A stretch of DNA of 64,000 nt from Pseudomonas viridiflava (GCF_900583165.1 NZ_UTKY01000016.1:248001-312000), one strand, 5' to 3'. Shown: positions 32,790-46,617, counted from the stretch's first letter. Numbers and translations are program-made. The notes: generated by a model from the sequence alone, not told the origin.

Positions 32790-33659
32790 CTACATCAGAC
32801 CCATCCGCCGATGGGCGCGTTGTACCGAACCATTGCGCATCGCCCATCGCAACAATGGCGCACTGCGCTGGACCCCGGCGCGGATCATTTGACGTTGCAG
32901 CGGGCTCTGGTGTTGCTCAAGCATGGCACTGGCCCAATCCGGCAGCAGGTCAATGCCCGCCTGCATCATCAAGGTCCCAAAGGGCTTGGCCATCATGCTG
33001 GGGGAGGGCGCGTTGAGCAGCAGGCGTACGACTTCGCGGCTGCGCTCATCGCAGAGCAACTGCGGGCGGATGCGCGCGAGGTAATCCGAAATTTCCTGCC
33101 GTGAACGCGGAACATGCCGCGCGCCCAAACGTTCGGCCACCAAGGCTATCTCGCTGTAGTAGCGATCTTGATCTCGACCACTAAGGTGCGGGTTGCGATA
33201 ACGCAGGTGCGCCGCGAGAAAATTGCTGACTTCCGCCACATGCACCCAGGTCAATAACTCCGGATCGCTGGCAGCATAAGGCCGCCCATCCGGTGCATGG
33301 CCTGCCACCTGCAGGTGGATGGTGCGCACTTTTTCGATCAGCCACTCGGCGTCGCGCCGCGAGCCGAAGGTGGTGCCGGAGATGAACTGCGACGTACGCC
33401 GCAAGCGCCCGAGCATGTCCTGGCGAAAGTTCGAATGGTCCCACACGCCCGCGAGGGCCAGTGGGTGCAAGGCTTGCAGCATCAAGGCGCTGATGCCGCC
33501 GATCAGCATACTGCTGAAATCGCCATGGACTTGCCAGCTTACCGAGTCCGGTCCAAACAGGCCGGGATCGCCTTTGGGGTTTTCCAGGTCCAGTTGGCCC
33601 AGCGATAAGCCGGTCAGGCTCATCAGCTGGTTTTCGATGCGGCTGCGGATAAATTCCAT
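32790..33659 (-). CDS. MpaB-family (DUF2236) oxygenase-like protein
   Basis: A 289-residue, His/Arg-rich helical protein with the DUF2236 signature: WQVHGDFSSMLIGGISALMLQALHPLALAGVWDHS near residues 42-75, and HVAEVSNFLAAHLRY further on. Family members such as latex-clearing protein and MpaB bind heme b and act as oxygenases or peroxygenases; the conserved His and Arg in helix regions are present, but the substrate cannot be read from sequence. There is no signal peptide. It follows acs by 16 bp, so the two are probably one transcript. Confidence 0.82.
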   Translation of the reverse strand: MEFIRSRIENQLMSLTGLSLGQLDLENPKGDPGLFGPDSVSWQVHGDFSSMLIGGISALMLQALHPLALAGVWDHSNFRQDMLGRLRRTSQFISGTTFGSRRDAEWLIEKVRTIHLQVAGHAPDGRPYAASDPELLTWVHVAEVSNFLAAHLRYRNPHLSGRDQDRYYSEIALVAERLGARHVPRSRQEISDYLARIRPQLLCDERSREVVRLLLNAPSPSMMAKPFGTLMMQAGIDLLPDWASAMLEQHQSPLQRQMIRAGVQRSAPLLRWAMRNGSVQRAHRRMGLM

Positions 33660-33675
33660 GGCGACTCAGGGTTTC

Positions 33676-35613
<1,938 letters not shown>

Positions 35614-35675
35614 GTGCGGTCCTTATTCTTGTTTTAGGGACAAGTCATAAAGATGCACGCAGTAGGGGGAGGGTT

Positions 35676-35707
35676 CAAGGCCAACGTCCAAACGGACGTT
35701 GGCCTTG
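35676..35707. terminator. long perfect hairpin between pgi and acs
   Basis: A perfect 14-bp stem (35676-35689 with 35694-35707) with a 4-nt loop, 11 bp after the pgi stop on the minus strand. There is no clear T-run on either strand, so it may be a terminator of weak type or an mRNA 3'-end stabiliser. Confidence 0.6.
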
Positions 35708-35718
35708 AGTGACCGGCT

Positions 35719-37383
35719 TCAGCCGCGGTGACGACCGCGGAAGTAGTTGATCAGGCCCTGGGTCGACGCGTCGTCGGCCAAGGTTTCTTCGGCGCCGGTC
35801 AGGCGGTTGTACACGCCTTTGCCCAGCTCTTTACCCAACTCCACGCCCCATTGGTCGAAGGCGTTGATGCCCCAGATCACGCTCTGCACGAACACCTTGT
35901 GTTCATACATGGCCACCAGCGCGCCCAGACGGCGTGGGCTGATGCGCTCCACTACCAGGGTGTTGCTCGGACGGTTGCCCGGGATCACCTTGTGCGGTGC
36001 CAGCTTTTGCACTTCGTCTTCCGGGATGCCCTTGTCGCGCAGTTCGGCTTCGGCTTCGCTGCGGGTCTTGCCGAGCATCAGCGCCTGGCTTTGGGACAGG
36101 CAGTTGGCATACAGCCACTGATGGTGGTCGGACACCGGGTTAAAACTGACGATCGGCACGATGAAGTCGGCCGGGATTAGCTGAGTCCCTTGGTGCAGCA
36201 ACTGGTGGTACGCGTGTTGACCGTTGCAGCCTACGCCGCCCCAGATCACCGGGCCGGTATCGGTGGACACGGGCGTGCCGTCCTGGCGCACGCTCTTGCC
36301 GTTGGATTCCATGTCCAACTGTTGCAAGTGTTTGGTGATGTTACGCAGGTAGTGGTCGTACGGCAGGATCGCATGGCTCTGCGCGCCCCAGAAGTTGCCG
36401 TACCACACGCCGAGCAGGCCCAGCAGTACCGGCATGTTCTGCTCGAACGGAGCGTTCTGGAAGTGCTGGTCCATGGTGTAGGCGCCGGACAGCAGCTCCT
36501 TGAAGTTGGACATGCCGATCGCCAGGGCGATTGGCAAGCCAATGGCCGACCACAGCGAATAGCGGCCGCCGACCCAGTCCCACATCGGGAAGATGTTCTC
36601 TTCACGGATACCGAACGCCACGGCTGCCGCGTTGTTGCTCGAGACGGCGATAAAGTGACGATACAGCTCGGCTTCCGAGCCACCCTGGGCCAGGTACCAG
36701 GCGCGGGCGGCCTGGGCGTTTTTCAGGGTTTCGAGGGTGTTGAAGGATTTGGACGAGACGATAAACAGCGTGGTCTCGGCGCGCAGCTTCATGGTCAGCT
36801 CGTGGAACTCGCTGCCGTCGATGTTGGCCAGGTAGTGGCAGCGCACGCCTTTGTGGGCGTAGGACAACAGTGCTTCGGAGACCAGCTCCGGGCCGAGGAA
36901 CGAGCCACCGATACCGATGTTTACCACGTCAGTGATCGGCTTCTCGGTGTAGCCACGCCACAGGCCGTCGTGGATGCGGCCGACCAGGTCAGTGATCTGG
37001 TTCAGCACCTTGTGCACGTCCGGCATGATGTTCACGCCATTGACCGACAGCTTGTCGCCCACAGGGCGGCGCAGGGCCGTGTGCAGGGCCGGGCGGCCTT
37101 CGGACGAGTTGACCGGCTCACCGGCGTAGAGCGCGTCGATCGCGCCTTTGAGATTGACTTCCTTGGCCAGGCCCACCAGCAGGTCGCGGGTTTCGCTGGT
37201 GATCAGGTTTTTCGAGTAATCGAGGAAAAGTCCGCAGCTGCTCAAAGTGAATTGGGAAAAGCGCTGAGGATCGGCATTGAACGCTTCGCGCATGCTGAAA
37301 TCCTGCATGGCTTGGCGATGTTGATTGAGCGCTTGCCAGGCGGGCAGAGCGGTAACGTCATGAGGAGTGCGGTAGTACGCCAT
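35719..37383 (-). CDS. pgi: Glucose-6-phosphate isomerase
   Basis: Interconverts glucose-6-phosphate and fructose-6-phosphate. It has 554 residues, typical of the bacterial long form. Signatures include [18 protein letters not shown], the SKSFNTLET loop, and the C-terminal GVELGKELG helix; the catalytic Glu/His/Lys neighbourhood ([26 protein letters not shown]) is intact. A 202-bp gap with a hairpin separates it from panC. Confidence 0.97.
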   Translation of the reverse strand: MAYYRTPHDVTALPAWQALNQHRQAMQDFSMREAFNADPQRFSQFTLSSCGLFLDYSKNLITSETRDLLVGLAKEVNLKGAIDALYAGEPVNSSEGRPALHTALRRPVGDKLSVNGVNIMPDVHKVLNQITDLVGRIHDGLWRGYTEKPITDVVNIGIGGSFLGPELVSEALLSYAHKGVRCHYLANIDGSEFHELTMKLRAETTLFIVSSKSFNTLETLKNAQAARAWYLAQGGSEAELYRHFIAVSSNNAAAVAFGIREENIFPMWDWVGGRYSLWSAIGLPIALAIGMSNFKELLSGAYTMDQHFQNAPFEQNMPVLLGLLGVWYGNFWGAQSHAILPYDHYLRNITKHLQQLDMESNGKSVRQDGTPVSTDTGPVIWGGVGCNGQHAYHQLLHQGTQLIPADFIVPIVSFNPVSDHHQWLYANCLSQSQALMLGKTRSEAEAELRDKGIPEDEVQKLAPHKVIPGNRPSNTLVVERISPRRLGALVAMYEHKVFVQSVIWGINAFDQWGVELGKELGKGVYNRLTGAEETLADDASTQGLINYFRGRHRG

Positions 37384-37542
37384 CGCTGCGGGTTTCCTTT
37401 TATTACGGGGACTGCCTTTAGGACACTTCTAGGCCCGGAACGTCCAGTCTTTCATCGAGGATTGGGTTCCGGACAGCGCTAACTATAAGCGCAGGGCGAT
37501 TACATTAAACCTAGCGTGGGAATATGTCTTGGCTTTGTCTGC

Positions 37543-37575
37543 GCTGTGGCCGGTACTTTTTTATACCGGCACAGC
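37543..37575. terminator. hairpin after panC
   Basis: GCTGTG-g-CCGGTA pairs with TACCGG-CACAGC around an A/T-rich 8-nt loop, 10 bp after the panC stop. It has no T-run after the stem on the minus strand. Confidence 0.45.
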
Positions 37576-37585
37576 GGGGAGGGGG

Positions 37586-38437
37586 TCAGTTGAGGTTCAG
37601 GTGCAGGTTGTCGATGAGGCGAGTGGCGCCTAGATAGGCAGCTACCAGGATCACAATGTCGCGGTCTGCGGCCGTGGCGGGGTGCAGGTGCACGCCTTGG
37701 CGCACTTCGAGGTAGTCGATGCGCAGCCCTGCGGCCTCGATCTGGCGGACTTGTTCGGCGCGCAGCTTGGCGAAGTCGTGGTCACCGGCTTTGATCGCAT
37801 CGCCAATCTGACTGAGGCTGCGATACAGCACCGGCGCGATGGAACGTTGTTCTTCCGTGAGGTAACCGTTGCGCGAAGACAGCGCCAGGCCGTCGTCGGC
37901 ACGCACAGTGGGCTCGCCGATGATCTGGATCGGCATGTTCAGGTCATGGACCATGGCGCGAATCACAGCCAGTTGCTGGTAGTCCTTCTGGCCAAATACA
38001 GCTATGTCCGGCTGGACCATATTGAACAGCTTGCTCACCACCGTCGCCACGCCTTCAAAGTGCCCCGGACGGCTGGCGCCGCAGAGGCCTTCGGACAGTT
38101 GCGGGACGCTGACGCGAGTCTGGCCAGTGGTGCCACCAGGGTACATTTCTTCGACGGTGGGCGCGAACAGCAGGTTGCAGCCCGATTGCAGGAGCTTTTC
38201 CTGGTCGGCGGCCAGAGTGCGCGGATACTTGTCCAAGTCTTCGCCGGCGCCAAATTGCAGCGGATTGACGAAGATGCTGGCGACGACAAAGTCCGCCTGT
38301 TGTGCTGCCTTGGTCACCAGGGTGGCGTGGCCGCTGTGCAGGTTGCCCATGGTAGGCACAAAACCAATGCGTTTGCCGGCGTTGCGGGCGTGGGTTACAG
38401 CGGCCCGCAGTTCGCGTACGGTTTTTACAGTGTTCAT
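37586..38437 (-). CDS. panC: Pantothenate synthetase (pantoate-beta-alanine ligase)
   Basis: ATP-dependent joining of pantoate and beta-alanine, the last step of pantothenate synthesis. It has 283 residues with the nucleotide-binding HSGH (about 34-37, MGNLHSGH), the GQKDYQQL motif, and LSSRNGYL near the KMSKS-like position. The start overlaps the panB stop by 4 bp (ATGA), so translation is coupled. Confidence 0.98.
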   Translation of the reverse strand: MNTVKTVRELRAAVTHARNAGKRIGFVPTMGNLHSGHATLVTKAAQQADFVVASIFVNPLQFGAGEDLDKYPRTLAADQEKLLQSGCNLLFAPTVEEMYPGGTTGQTRVSVPQLSEGLCGASRPGHFEGVATVVSKLFNMVQPDIAVFGQKDYQQLAVIRAMVHDLNMPIQIIGEPTVRADDGLALSSRNGYLTEEQRSIAPVLYRSLSQIGDAIKAGDHDFAKLRAEQVRQIEAAGLRIDYLEVRQGVHLHPATAADRDIVILVAAYLGATRLIDNLHLNLN

Positions 38438-39234
38438 GCAGAGAATCCGTGTTCGGCGCCAGGGAAGGTCACGCCTTTGACTTCAGCGACGTAGGCGCTC
38501 AGGGCGGCGTGAATGCTGTCCTGGCCGGTCATGAAGTTTTTCACGAACTTGGGCACGCGACCGGTAATCGACAGGCCAAGCATGTCGTGCAACACCAATA
38601 CCTGGCCGTCGGTGGCCGAGCCGGCGCCAATGCCGATCACCGGCACTTTAACGGCCTGGGTGATTTCTGCCGCCAGCTCGCTGGGAACGCATTCGAGCAG
38701 GATCATCGCCACACCCGCTTGTTCCAGGGCGATGGCGTCGGCACGCATCTGACGCGCCTGGGCTTCGTTACGGCCCTGCACCTTGTAGCCACCGAGGATG
38801 TTGACCGACTGCGGCGTCAGGCCCATGTGCGCACAGACTGGCACACCACGTTCTGCCAACAGGCGAATCGACTCGGCCAGCCACACCGCGCCTTCTACCT
38901 TGACCATGTGCGCGCCAGCACGCATCAGCTTGCCAGCATTATGGAAGGTCTGTTCGACGGTGGCGTAATCCATGAATGGCAGGTCGGCAATGATAAACGC
39001 GCCATCATTGCCGCGTTTGACGCTGGCGGTGTGGTAAGCGAGTTCGTCGGTGGTCACGGGCAGGGTGCTGTCATTCCCTTGAAGCACCATGCCCAGGGAA
39101 TCGCCTACCAGTAACACTTCAACGCCGGCTTGACAGCTGGCGTGGGCGAAGGTGGCGTCGTAGCAGGTCAGCATGGTGATTTTCTCACCTTTGAGCTTAA
39201 GGCTCTGCAAGGTGGTCAGGGTAACGTCTGGCAT
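38434..39234 (-). CDS. panB: 3-methyl-2-oxobutanoate hydroxymethyltransferase
   Basis: Adds a hydroxymethyl group from methylene-THF to ketoisovalerate, giving ketopantoate. It has 266 residues; TIM-barrel motifs [22 protein letters not shown] (Mg2+ Asp) and [22 protein letters not shown] are present. It is first of the panB-panC pair; its substrate ketoisovalerate comes from the ilv pathway whose genes also lie in this window. I see no panD next to panC. Confidence 0.98.
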   Translation of the reverse strand: MPDVTLTTLQSLKLKGEKITMLTCYDATFAHASCQAGVEVLLVGDSLGMVLQGNDSTLPVTTDELAYHTASVKRGNDGAFIIADLPFMDYATVEQTFHNAGKLMRAGAHMVKVEGAVWLAESIRLLAERGVPVCAHMGLTPQSVNILGGYKVQGRNEAQARQMRADAIALEQAGVAMILLECVPSELAAEITQAVKVPVIGIGAGSATDGQVLVLHDMLGLSITGRVPKFVKNFMTGQDSIHAALSAYVAEVKGVTFPGAEHGFSA

Positions 39235-39499
39235 GAAAAGGGTCCTCGTTCAGGCGCTTGGAAACAGCGAGTAACGCGCGTGAGTCTTCGTTTATACAGG
39301 CGCACTGTCTTGAGAGCAGTGCTTATAAGGCCTGGATTGCGCCCTTCAGCGCCGGGTTGGCGGCAGCGGGACGCCTATAGTCGTGAGGAGGGCACGGGAA
39401 GTCAATTGGATGTGTTACCGCATTGTTACGCGCGGGGTGTTACCCGTGTTACTGATGCGATTCAGCAGGTTCAACGGGTTTTTGAAGACGCTGGAGATC

Positions 39500-39630
39500 A
39501 AATGTGGGCGCGGGCTTACTGTGGTGAGCGGGCTTGCCCCGCGCTGGGCTGCGAAGCAGACCCTTTTGATTCTGCGGTGAACCCGTCGGGGGGCAAGCCC
39601 CCTCACCACAGCAAGCCCGCTCCCACATTT
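39500..39630. repeat. REPIN-like long inverted repeat between panB and folK
   Basis: Arms of about 41 bp (39500-39540 and roughly 39589-39630) are inverted copies with only a few mismatches. Each arm contains ATGTGGG, CGGGCTT, CTGTGGTGAG and GGGCTTGCCCC blocks typical of P. fluorescens-group REP doublets. The 48-bp centre is unlike the arms. It ends 6 bp after the folK stop. The rest of the 402-bp panB-folK gap shows no gene or clear promoter. Confidence 0.85.
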
Positions 39631-39636
39631 ACCGCG

Positions 39637-40122
39637 TCAGGCTTGAGGTATGCGTTCCAGGCCGACAAACGGGCAGGCTGTCAGCAGGTCGCTGAGGCGT
39701 TGGCCGTCAGGCAATTGGAGGTTCTCGGGCGCCAGTTCGGCCAGCGGATACAACACAAACGCCCGCACATGCATTTGGTAATGCGGCACCTTGAGGCGCG
39801 GCTCGTCGATCAAGTGATTGCCAAACAGCAGGATATCCAGGTCGAGCGTGCGAGGGCCCCAGCGCTCAAGACGTTCGCGGCCTTGATCGTTCTCGATGGC
39901 CTGCAAGGCGTCCAGCAGTTCGAGCGGCGCAAGGCTGCTGTCGAGGGCTGCAACCGCATTGGTGTAGCGCGGTTGACCTGGTAGCAGGGAATCACTTTGA
40001 TAAAAGGCGGAGACGCCGGCGACGGTGGTGCCGGGCAAATGCGCCAGCGCTTCGATGGCGCTGCGCAATTGTTGGTCCGGGGCAGCCAGGTTGCTGCCCA
40101 TACCGATGTAGATGCGTTCCAC
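39637..40122 (-). CDS. folK: 6-hydroxymethyl-dihydropterin pyrophosphokinase
   Basis: Transfers pyrophosphate from ATP to hydroxymethyl-dihydropterin, supplying FolP. It has 161 residues with IGMGSNL near the start, RYTNAVAAL, and the signature RWGPRTLDLDILLFG with the two metal-binding Asp. It starts 2 bp after the pcnB stop, a conserved pcnB-folK pair. Confidence 0.97.
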   Translation of the reverse strand: MERIYIGMGSNLAAPDQQLRSAIEALAHLPGTTVAGVSAFYQSDSLLPGQPRYTNAVAALDSSLAPLELLDALQAIENDQGRERLERWGPRTLDLDILLFGNHLIDEPRLKVPHYQMHVRAFVLYPLAELAPENLQLPDGQRLSDLLTACPFVGLERIPQA

Positions 40123-40124
40123 GT

Positions 40125-41513
40125 TTATTCGCCCGAGGCGTCGGCCGCACTGCGTTTGCGCTTGCTACCACTGCGACGACGCTTTTTCGGGGCTTCGCCA
40201 TCGCCTTTGCTGCCGAGGTCGCGAATCATGTCGCGGCGTTCGCTGTCGTTGGCGTCCTGGTAGTCAGTCCACCATTCGCCGAGGCCGTCAGTCTGCTCAC
40301 CGGCGCTTTCGCGCAACAGCAGGAAGTCGTAACCGGCGCGGAAGCGTGGGTTGTCGAGCAACAGGTCGGCACGTTTGCCGCTGCGGCGCGGCAGGCGCTC
40401 TTGCATGTCCCAGATCTCGCGGATCGGCATGGTGAAGCGTTTCGGAATGGCGATGCGCTGGCACTGTTCTGCGATCAGCTCGTGAGCCGCTTCCTGCATG
40501 GCCGGTATCGGCGGCATGCCACGGTCTTGCAGGCGCAGTACGCGTTTTGGCAGGGCCGGCCACAGCAGGGCGGCAAACAGGAACGCCGGGGTGACCGGTT
40601 TGTTCTGCTTGATGCGCAGGTCGGTGTTGATCAACGCCTCGCTGATCAGTGTGTGGGTGTAGGTCGGGTTTTGCTCCAGTGCCTCGGCGCTGGCCGGGAA
40701 CAGTGGATCGAACAGCTGCAGGTCGACCAGCATTTCGAAGGTGTCGGCGGCGTAGCCCGACAGGAACAGCTTGAGCACTTCTTCGAACAGACGTGCCGAA
40801 GGGATTTCCCGCAGCATCGGCGCCAGTTCGCGAATCGGCGCGGCGGTGTGCTTCTCGATGCCAAAGTTCAGCTTGGCGGCGAAGCGTACGGCCCGCAGCA
40901 TACGCACCGGGTCTTCCTGGTAACGCTTGACCGGGTCGCCGATCAGTCGGATCAGGTTGTTGCGAATGTCGTGTACGCCATTGGCGTAATCGAGGATGCG
41001 CTCGCTGACCGGGTCGTAATACAGGGCGTTGATGGTGAAGTCGCGGCGCTGCGCGTCTTCTTCCAACGTGCCGTAGACGTTGTCGCGCAGAATGCGCCCG
41101 CTTTCGTTGCTGGAGGACTGGTTGGTGTCTTCCTCGCCATCGGTTTGCGAGTGGCCTGCACGGAAGGTCGCGACCTCGATGATTTCGCGGCCGAAGTGGA
41201 TGTGAACCAACTTGAAACGGCGACCGATGATCCGCGCATTGCGAAACTCGGCGCGCACCTGTTCAGGTGTGGCGCTGGTGGCGACGTCGAAATCCTTGGG
41301 CGTGATATTGAGCAGCATGTCACGCACGCAGCCACCGACCAGGTAGGCCTGGTAGCCGGCGTTCTGCAAACGTTCGACGATATTCACCGCATAACGGCTG
41401 AATTGGGCACGTTGCAGCGAATGCTGGCTGCTATTGAGCACTTCAGGCGTGCTGCGTTTGTGTTGCGTACGACGCAAGGGAGAACGGAATGACTGGAACA
41501 ACTTCTTCAGCAT
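40125..41513 (-). CDS. pcnB: Poly(A) polymerase I
   Basis: Adds 3' poly(A) tails that promote RNA decay. It has 462 residues from ATG 41513 (N-terminus MLKKLFQSFR as in relatives); a GTG three codons upstream is also possible and neither has a clear Shine-Dalgarno. The nucleotidyltransferase motif LVGGCVRDMLL-N-KDFDVATSA with its DxD pair is near residues 58-78, followed by RRDFTINALYYD and the RNA-binding domain; the tail is very basic (KKRRRSGSKRKR). It lies downstream of crcZ. Confidence 0.97.
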   Translation of the reverse strand: MLKKLFQSFRSPLRRTQHKRSTPEVLNSSQHSLQRAQFSRYAVNIVERLQNAGYQAYLVGGCVRDMLLNITPKDFDVATSATPEQVRAEFRNARIIGRRFKLVHIHFGREIIEVATFRAGHSQTDGEEDTNQSSSNESGRILRDNVYGTLEEDAQRRDFTINALYYDPVSERILDYANGVHDIRNNLIRLIGDPVKRYQEDPVRMLRAVRFAAKLNFGIEKHTAAPIRELAPMLREIPSARLFEEVLKLFLSGYAADTFEMLVDLQLFDPLFPASAEALEQNPTYTHTLISEALINTDLRIKQNKPVTPAFLFAALLWPALPKRVLRLQDRGMPPIPAMQEAAHELIAEQCQRIAIPKRFTMPIREIWDMQERLPRRSGKRADLLLDNPRFRAGYDFLLLRESAGEQTDGLGEWWTDYQDANDSERRDMIRDLGSKGDGEAPKKRRRSGSKRKRSAADASGE

Positions 41514-41654
41514 GGGATGCACTGTTTGAAGGAATGTTCGGCCATAACGAAGAATGACCGCATGATGGGCGGGGATTCTAGCATTTAGTCAGGGGATGGT
41601 GTAGGAACAAGCTACAGGCATTGCGCCATAAGCGTTTGAAGGTCAAAACCCGGA

Positions 41655-42018
41655 AACTACAAGGGGAGCCGAAGCTCCCCCAGAAGTAGTTGCGTGCTCT
41701 ATTTTTATTATGGTTTCGGGCTTTTTGTTTTTGTTGATCGCCCTCGCCATGAAGCTTCACCTTCATGACACTCCCAATCGGGAGCCAAGAGCAAACGGAT
41801 TGCTTTGGTCGCTGTGTTGCTGATCTACGATCCAACCAGTTCAGGCTCTGCCTTAGGGCAGTTTTTGTTGTTCTCGGCCTGGTTGCGGGGCAAGCCCCAA
41901 ATGCAACGCCTCTCCAAAAGAATCAGTTAGCTGCGCCTCCGCCGTGTTGTTTTTGTTATGCGTGAGTCGATTCGTCTTATTTTTATTGTCTTGTACAAAG
42001 CTTGTTATTGTTTTTGTA
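41655..42018 (-). ncRNA. crcZ: CrcZ small RNA (antagonist of Hfq/Crc catabolite repression)
   Basis: It fills the 696-bp gap between cbrB and pcnB, the known crcZ location in Pseudomonas. The minus-strand transcript, predicted to start near 42018 from the sigma54 promoter and end at the hairpin/T site near 41655, is about 364 nt. It carries six A-rich CA motifs of the AAnAAnAA type (minus strand, at about 42003-42017, 41978-41988, 41946-41960, 41861-41872, 41721-41736, 41699-41711), which sequester Hfq. Its 5' end folds GTACAAA against TTTGTAC. The ends are predicted, not mapped. Confidence 0.93.
41660..41680 (-). terminator. crcZ terminator
   Basis: On the minus strand GGGGAGC, loop TTCG, GCTCCCC (41663-41680 on the plus coordinates), followed by TTGTAGTTT. 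Confidence 0.75.
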
Positions 42019-42028
42019 CTAAGCATAT

Positions 42029-42044
42029 AGCAGGGTGCGTGCCA
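42029..42044 (-). promoter_or_regulatory. sigma54 promoter of crcZ
   Basis: The minus strand reads TGGCACGCACCCTGCT, 15 of 16 matches to TGGCACG-N4-TTGCW, with the -24 GG and -12 GC kept. The RpoN dependence fits CbrB, an enhancer-binding regulator encoded just upstream. Confidence 0.92.
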
Positions 42045-42103
42045 ACTTTTGCGCCGCCCAATAGAAACGGGGGTTTGAGGCGTTTTCGGGTTTTTGACGG
42101 GCC

Positions 42104-42139
42104 AAAAAAAGCCGGGACTTCGTTACCGTAAGCCCCGGC
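42104..42139 (-). terminator. cbrB terminator
   Basis: On the minus strand GCCGGGGCT pairs with a matching GTCCCGGC arm (stem 42111-42119 / 42131-42139, one bulge) and is followed by T7 (42110-42104). It separates cbrAB from crcZ. Confidence 0.8.
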
Positions 42140-42142
42140 TTT

Positions 42143-42193
42143 TGTTACGCAAAAAATCAGCGGTAACAGTTTTTTCACATCTGAGGGTGTTAC
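42143..42193 (-). promoter_or_regulatory. CbrB-type upstream activator sites of crcZ
   Basis: TGTTAC (42143-42148), 14 bp, GTAACA (42163-42168), and a third TGTTAC at 42188-42193. The TGTTAC-N-GTAACA pair is the pattern reported for CbrB; the sites lie about 100-150 bp upstream of the sigma54 promoter, between the cbrB stop and its terminator. Confidence 0.8.
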
Positions 42194-42209
42194 CTGTGGG
42201 GGCACACCC

Positions 42210-43640
<1,431 letters not shown>

Positions 43641-43662
43641 TGATTCAATTCTCTCGACGGTC

Positions 43663-46617
43663 TCAGTTCACAGCGGACGTCGCTTCGACATGACGCGGCA
43701 AGGTCACCCGAATACGGGTGCCGCGTTGGCTTTCGGTGTCAGCCGGGCTGTCGATGGTGATTTGTCCATAATGCTCTTCAACGATGGAATAGACCAGTGC
43801 AAGGCCCAGACCGGTACCTTCACCCGGGTCCTTAGTGGTGAAGAAGGGTTCGAACAATCGATCCATGATGTTCTGTGGAATACCGCTGCCTTCGTCTTCG
43901 ACGATGAGGTCGACCGTGTGCTCGAAAGCCTCGGTCTTGACGCGTACCGCGCCACCCGCCGGCGTTGCGTCACGGGCGTTGGACAGCAGGTTGATCAGTA
44001 CTTGGGCCAGGCGTTGTGAGTCGCCATCGACCCAATGATCCGGATCGCACAGGTTGAAGAACTGTACTTCGAAATTGCGCCGGTTCAAGGCCAACAGCCC
44101 AATGGCATCCTGCGCCACCTCGGCCAGGCACACCGCTTCATCCTGATTTTGATGGGCGCCCGCGTGGGCGAAGCTCATCAGCGACTGCACGATGCGCGAC
44201 ACGCGTTTGGTCTGTTCGAGGATTTGCCCGCTGATCTCGGTGATTTCGCCGTCTTCCTCGCGTTCTTCCCGCAGGTTCTGCGCAAGGCACGCGATACCGG
44301 TGATCGGATTGCCAATCTCGTGGGCAACGCCGGCCGCCAGGCGACCAATGCTGGCCAGGCGCTCGGAGTGTACGAGTTTGTCTTCGAGCATCTGGGTTTC
44401 GGTCAGGTCTTCTACAAGCAACACCAGGCCGCTGTTACCAGGCGCGAGGGGTTCGTCGATGGCGGCCTTGTGCAGGTTGAGCCAGCGCGTTTGGCCGTCG
44501 AGGGCCAGGTGTTGTTTGTGCAAGTGCTCATCGGGCAGGTTGATAAAACCTTGCAGCAATTCTTTCCACGGATCGCCCAGGGTGTTCAGGCGTGAGCCCA
44601 CCACCCGTTGCGCGGCGATGCCGGTGAGTTCTTCCATGGCCTTGTTCCACATCAGGATCTCTTGATCCTTGGCCAGGGAGCAGACACCCATTGGCAGCTC
44701 TTGCAGGGTTTGGCGATGGTAACGACGCAGGGCGTCAAGCTCGGCGGCCAGGCCGGTGAGGCGCGAGTGGTAGTCCTCCAGCCGGCTTTCGATGAAGTGG
44801 ATGTCTTCGGTAACGTAGTTTTCGCCACCGGCCTTGTAAGGCAGGAAGGTCTCCACCATGTCCTGGGAAACGCTGGGGCCCATCAGGCCGGACAAGTTGG
44901 CTTCAATACGGTCACGCAGGCGACGCAAGGCGTAAGGGCGGCGCTCGTCGAACGGCAGGTAAAGGTCGCGCAGCGCCTGTTCGACTTCTTTTTGCGCTGC
45001 CTTGGCACCCAGGGGCTTGGCCAGTTGCGTGGCGAACTCCTGGGGCGAGGCGGCATGCAGTTCGCGGCGTTGCGGGCGGCGTACGTTATCCACCGCGCAG
45101 GCTTCAGCGGCGCTGGTTTCTTCGGGGCTGGCGTTGGTGAACAGCGAAATCAGGGTGAACATCAGCACGTTGGCGGCCAGCGAAGCAATTGCCGCCATGT
45201 GCCAACTGGTGTCGTCCAGCACGTAGATCATGTTCAGCAGCGGGATGTAGAAGCCCTGCAGGTTGCCGACCAGCGGCAATAGCATGGTGACGATCCACAC
45301 CAGGATTCCCGCCAGCAGCCCGGCAATAAAGCCCCGACGATTGGCCGTCGGCCAGTACAGTACCGACAACACGCCGGGCAGGAACTGCAGGGTCGCCACA
45401 AACGCGACGATGCCCAGGTTGGCCAGGTCTTGGCCGGCCCCGAGCAGTAGATAGAACCCGTAACCGGCCATGATGATCGCGACGATCAGCGCACGGCGCG
45501 TCCACTTCAGCCAGCGGTAGATATTGCCCTCGGCAGGCGGCTGGTACAGCGGCAGCACCAAGTGGTTGAGCGCCATCCCCGAGAGGGCCAGGGTGGTGAC
45601 GATGATCAGTCCGCTGGCCGCCGACAACCCGCCAACGTAGGCCAGCAGCGCCAGGGCCGGGCTGTTGGCGGCAATGCCGATGCCCAGGGTGAAGTACTCG
45701 GGGTTGGTGGTGGCGCCCAGTTTCAGGCCCGCCCATAAGATCAACGGCACTGCCAGGCTCATCAACAGCAGGAACAGCGGCAAGCCCCAGCTTGCACTGA
45801 CCAATGAGCGCGGGTTGAGGTTTTCGGTGAACGTCATGTGATACATGTGCGGCATCACAATGGCCGAGGCAAAGAACACCAGCAGCAGCGTACGCCATGG
45901 GCCTTCTTGCAATGGGGTGTGCAGCGCGGCGAGGGCGGTCTGGTTTTGCAGCAGCCACAGTTCCAGCTGTTGCGGGCCGTCAAACACGCCGTAGAGCGCA
46001 TAAAGGCCCACGCCACCGATGGCGATCAGCTTGATCACCGATTCGAAGGCAATGGCGAAGACCAAGCCTTCGTGCTTCTCGCGGGTAGCAATATGGCGTG
46101 AGCCGAAGAAAATCGTAAACAGACTGATCAGTCCACAGAACGCCAGGGCGACTCGGTGCTGCACCGGTTCGCGGGTGAGAATACTGATGGAATCGGCCAC
46201 TGCCTGAATCTGCAAGGCCAGCAACGGCAGTACGCCGATCAGCATGAACACGGTGGTCAGTGCGCCGGCCCAGGTGCTGCGAAAGCGGAAGGCAAACAGG
46301 TCGGCCAGGGACGATAGCTGGTAGGTGCGGGTGATTTTCAGGATCGGGTACAGCAGCACCGGCGCCAACAGGAACGCGCCAGACACGCCGAGGTAGCTGG
46401 AAAGAAAGCCATAGCCGTACTGGTAGGCCAGGCCCACCGTGCCGTAAAACGCCCAGGCACTGGCATAAACGCCAAGGGACAAGGTGTAGGTCAACGGATG
46501 GCGAATGATCGCCCGCGGAATCATTCCGCGCTCACTGATCCAGGCCACTCCGAACAACGCGGCCAGGTAGGCGGCGCTGATCAGCAGCATCTGGGTGAGG
46601 CTAAAGCTCATCGGCAT
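43663..46617 (-). CDS. cbrA: Sensor histidine kinase CbrA with SLC5-type transporter domain
   Basis: The kinase for CbrB. It has 984 residues: an N-terminal sodium/solute-symporter-like domain of about 13 membrane helices (1-490), a linker and STAC-type region, a PAS domain (about 610-720, [26 protein letters not shown]), then HisKA with His766 (GVAHEIGNP) and an HATPase domain ([25 protein letters not shown]). The transporter-kinase fusion suggests substrate sensing, reported as histidine uptake in some pseudomonads. The start at 46617 overlaps the end of the small cbrX gene; a second ATG is two codons in. Confidence 0.97.
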   Translation of the reverse strand: MPMSFSLTQMLLISAAYLAALFGVAWISERGMIPRAIIRHPLTYTLSLGVYASAWAFYGTVGLAYQYGYGFLSSYLGVSGAFLLAPVLLYPILKITRTYQLSSLADLFAFRFRSTWAGALTTVFMLIGVLPLLALQIQAVADSISILTREPVQHRVALAFCGLISLFTIFFGSRHIATREKHEGLVFAIAFESVIKLIAIGGVGLYALYGVFDGPQQLELWLLQNQTALAALHTPLQEGPWRTLLLVFFASAIVMPHMYHMTFTENLNPRSLVSASWGLPLFLLLMSLAVPLILWAGLKLGATTNPEYFTLGIGIAANSPALALLAYVGGLSAASGLIIVTTLALSGMALNHLVLPLYQPPAEGNIYRWLKWTRRALIVAIIMAGYGFYLLLGAGQDLANLGIVAFVATLQFLPGVLSVLYWPTANRRGFIAGLLAGILVWIVTMLLPLVGNLQGFYIPLLNMIYVLDDTSWHMAAIASLAANVLMFTLISLFTNASPEETSAAEACAVDNVRRPQRRELHAASPQEFATQLAKPLGAKAAQKEVEQALRDLYLPFDERRPYALRRLRDRIEANLSGLMGPSVSQDMVETFLPYKAGGENYVTEDIHFIESRLEDYHSRLTGLAAELDALRRYHRQTLQELPMGVCSLAKDQEILMWNKAMEELTGIAAQRVVGSRLNTLGDPWKELLQGFINLPDEHLHKQHLALDGQTRWLNLHKAAIDEPLAPGNSGLVLLVEDLTETQMLEDKLVHSERLASIGRLAAGVAHEIGNPITGIACLAQNLREEREEDGEITEISGQILEQTKRVSRIVQSLMSFAHAGAHQNQDEAVCLAEVAQDAIGLLALNRRNFEVQFFNLCDPDHWVDGDSQRLAQVLINLLSNARDATPAGGAVRVKTEAFEHTVDLIVEDEGSGIPQNIMDRLFEPFFTTKDPGEGTGLGLALVYSIVEEHYGQITIDSPADTESQRGTRIRVTLPRHVEATSAVN

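Noticed and set aside
39235..39636. Insertion sequence in the panB-folK gap
   Set aside because: There is a long inverted repeat but no transposase frame or target duplication; REPIN-like is the better reading.
39130..39984. 284-codon plus-strand frame across the panB start, the REPIN and folK
   Set aside because: It crosses a repeat and two real genes, and its composition changes abruptly.
41514..41522. GTG start for pcnB three codons upstream
   Set aside because: Possible but unsupported; ATG 41513 matches relatives. Neither has a clear ribosome site.
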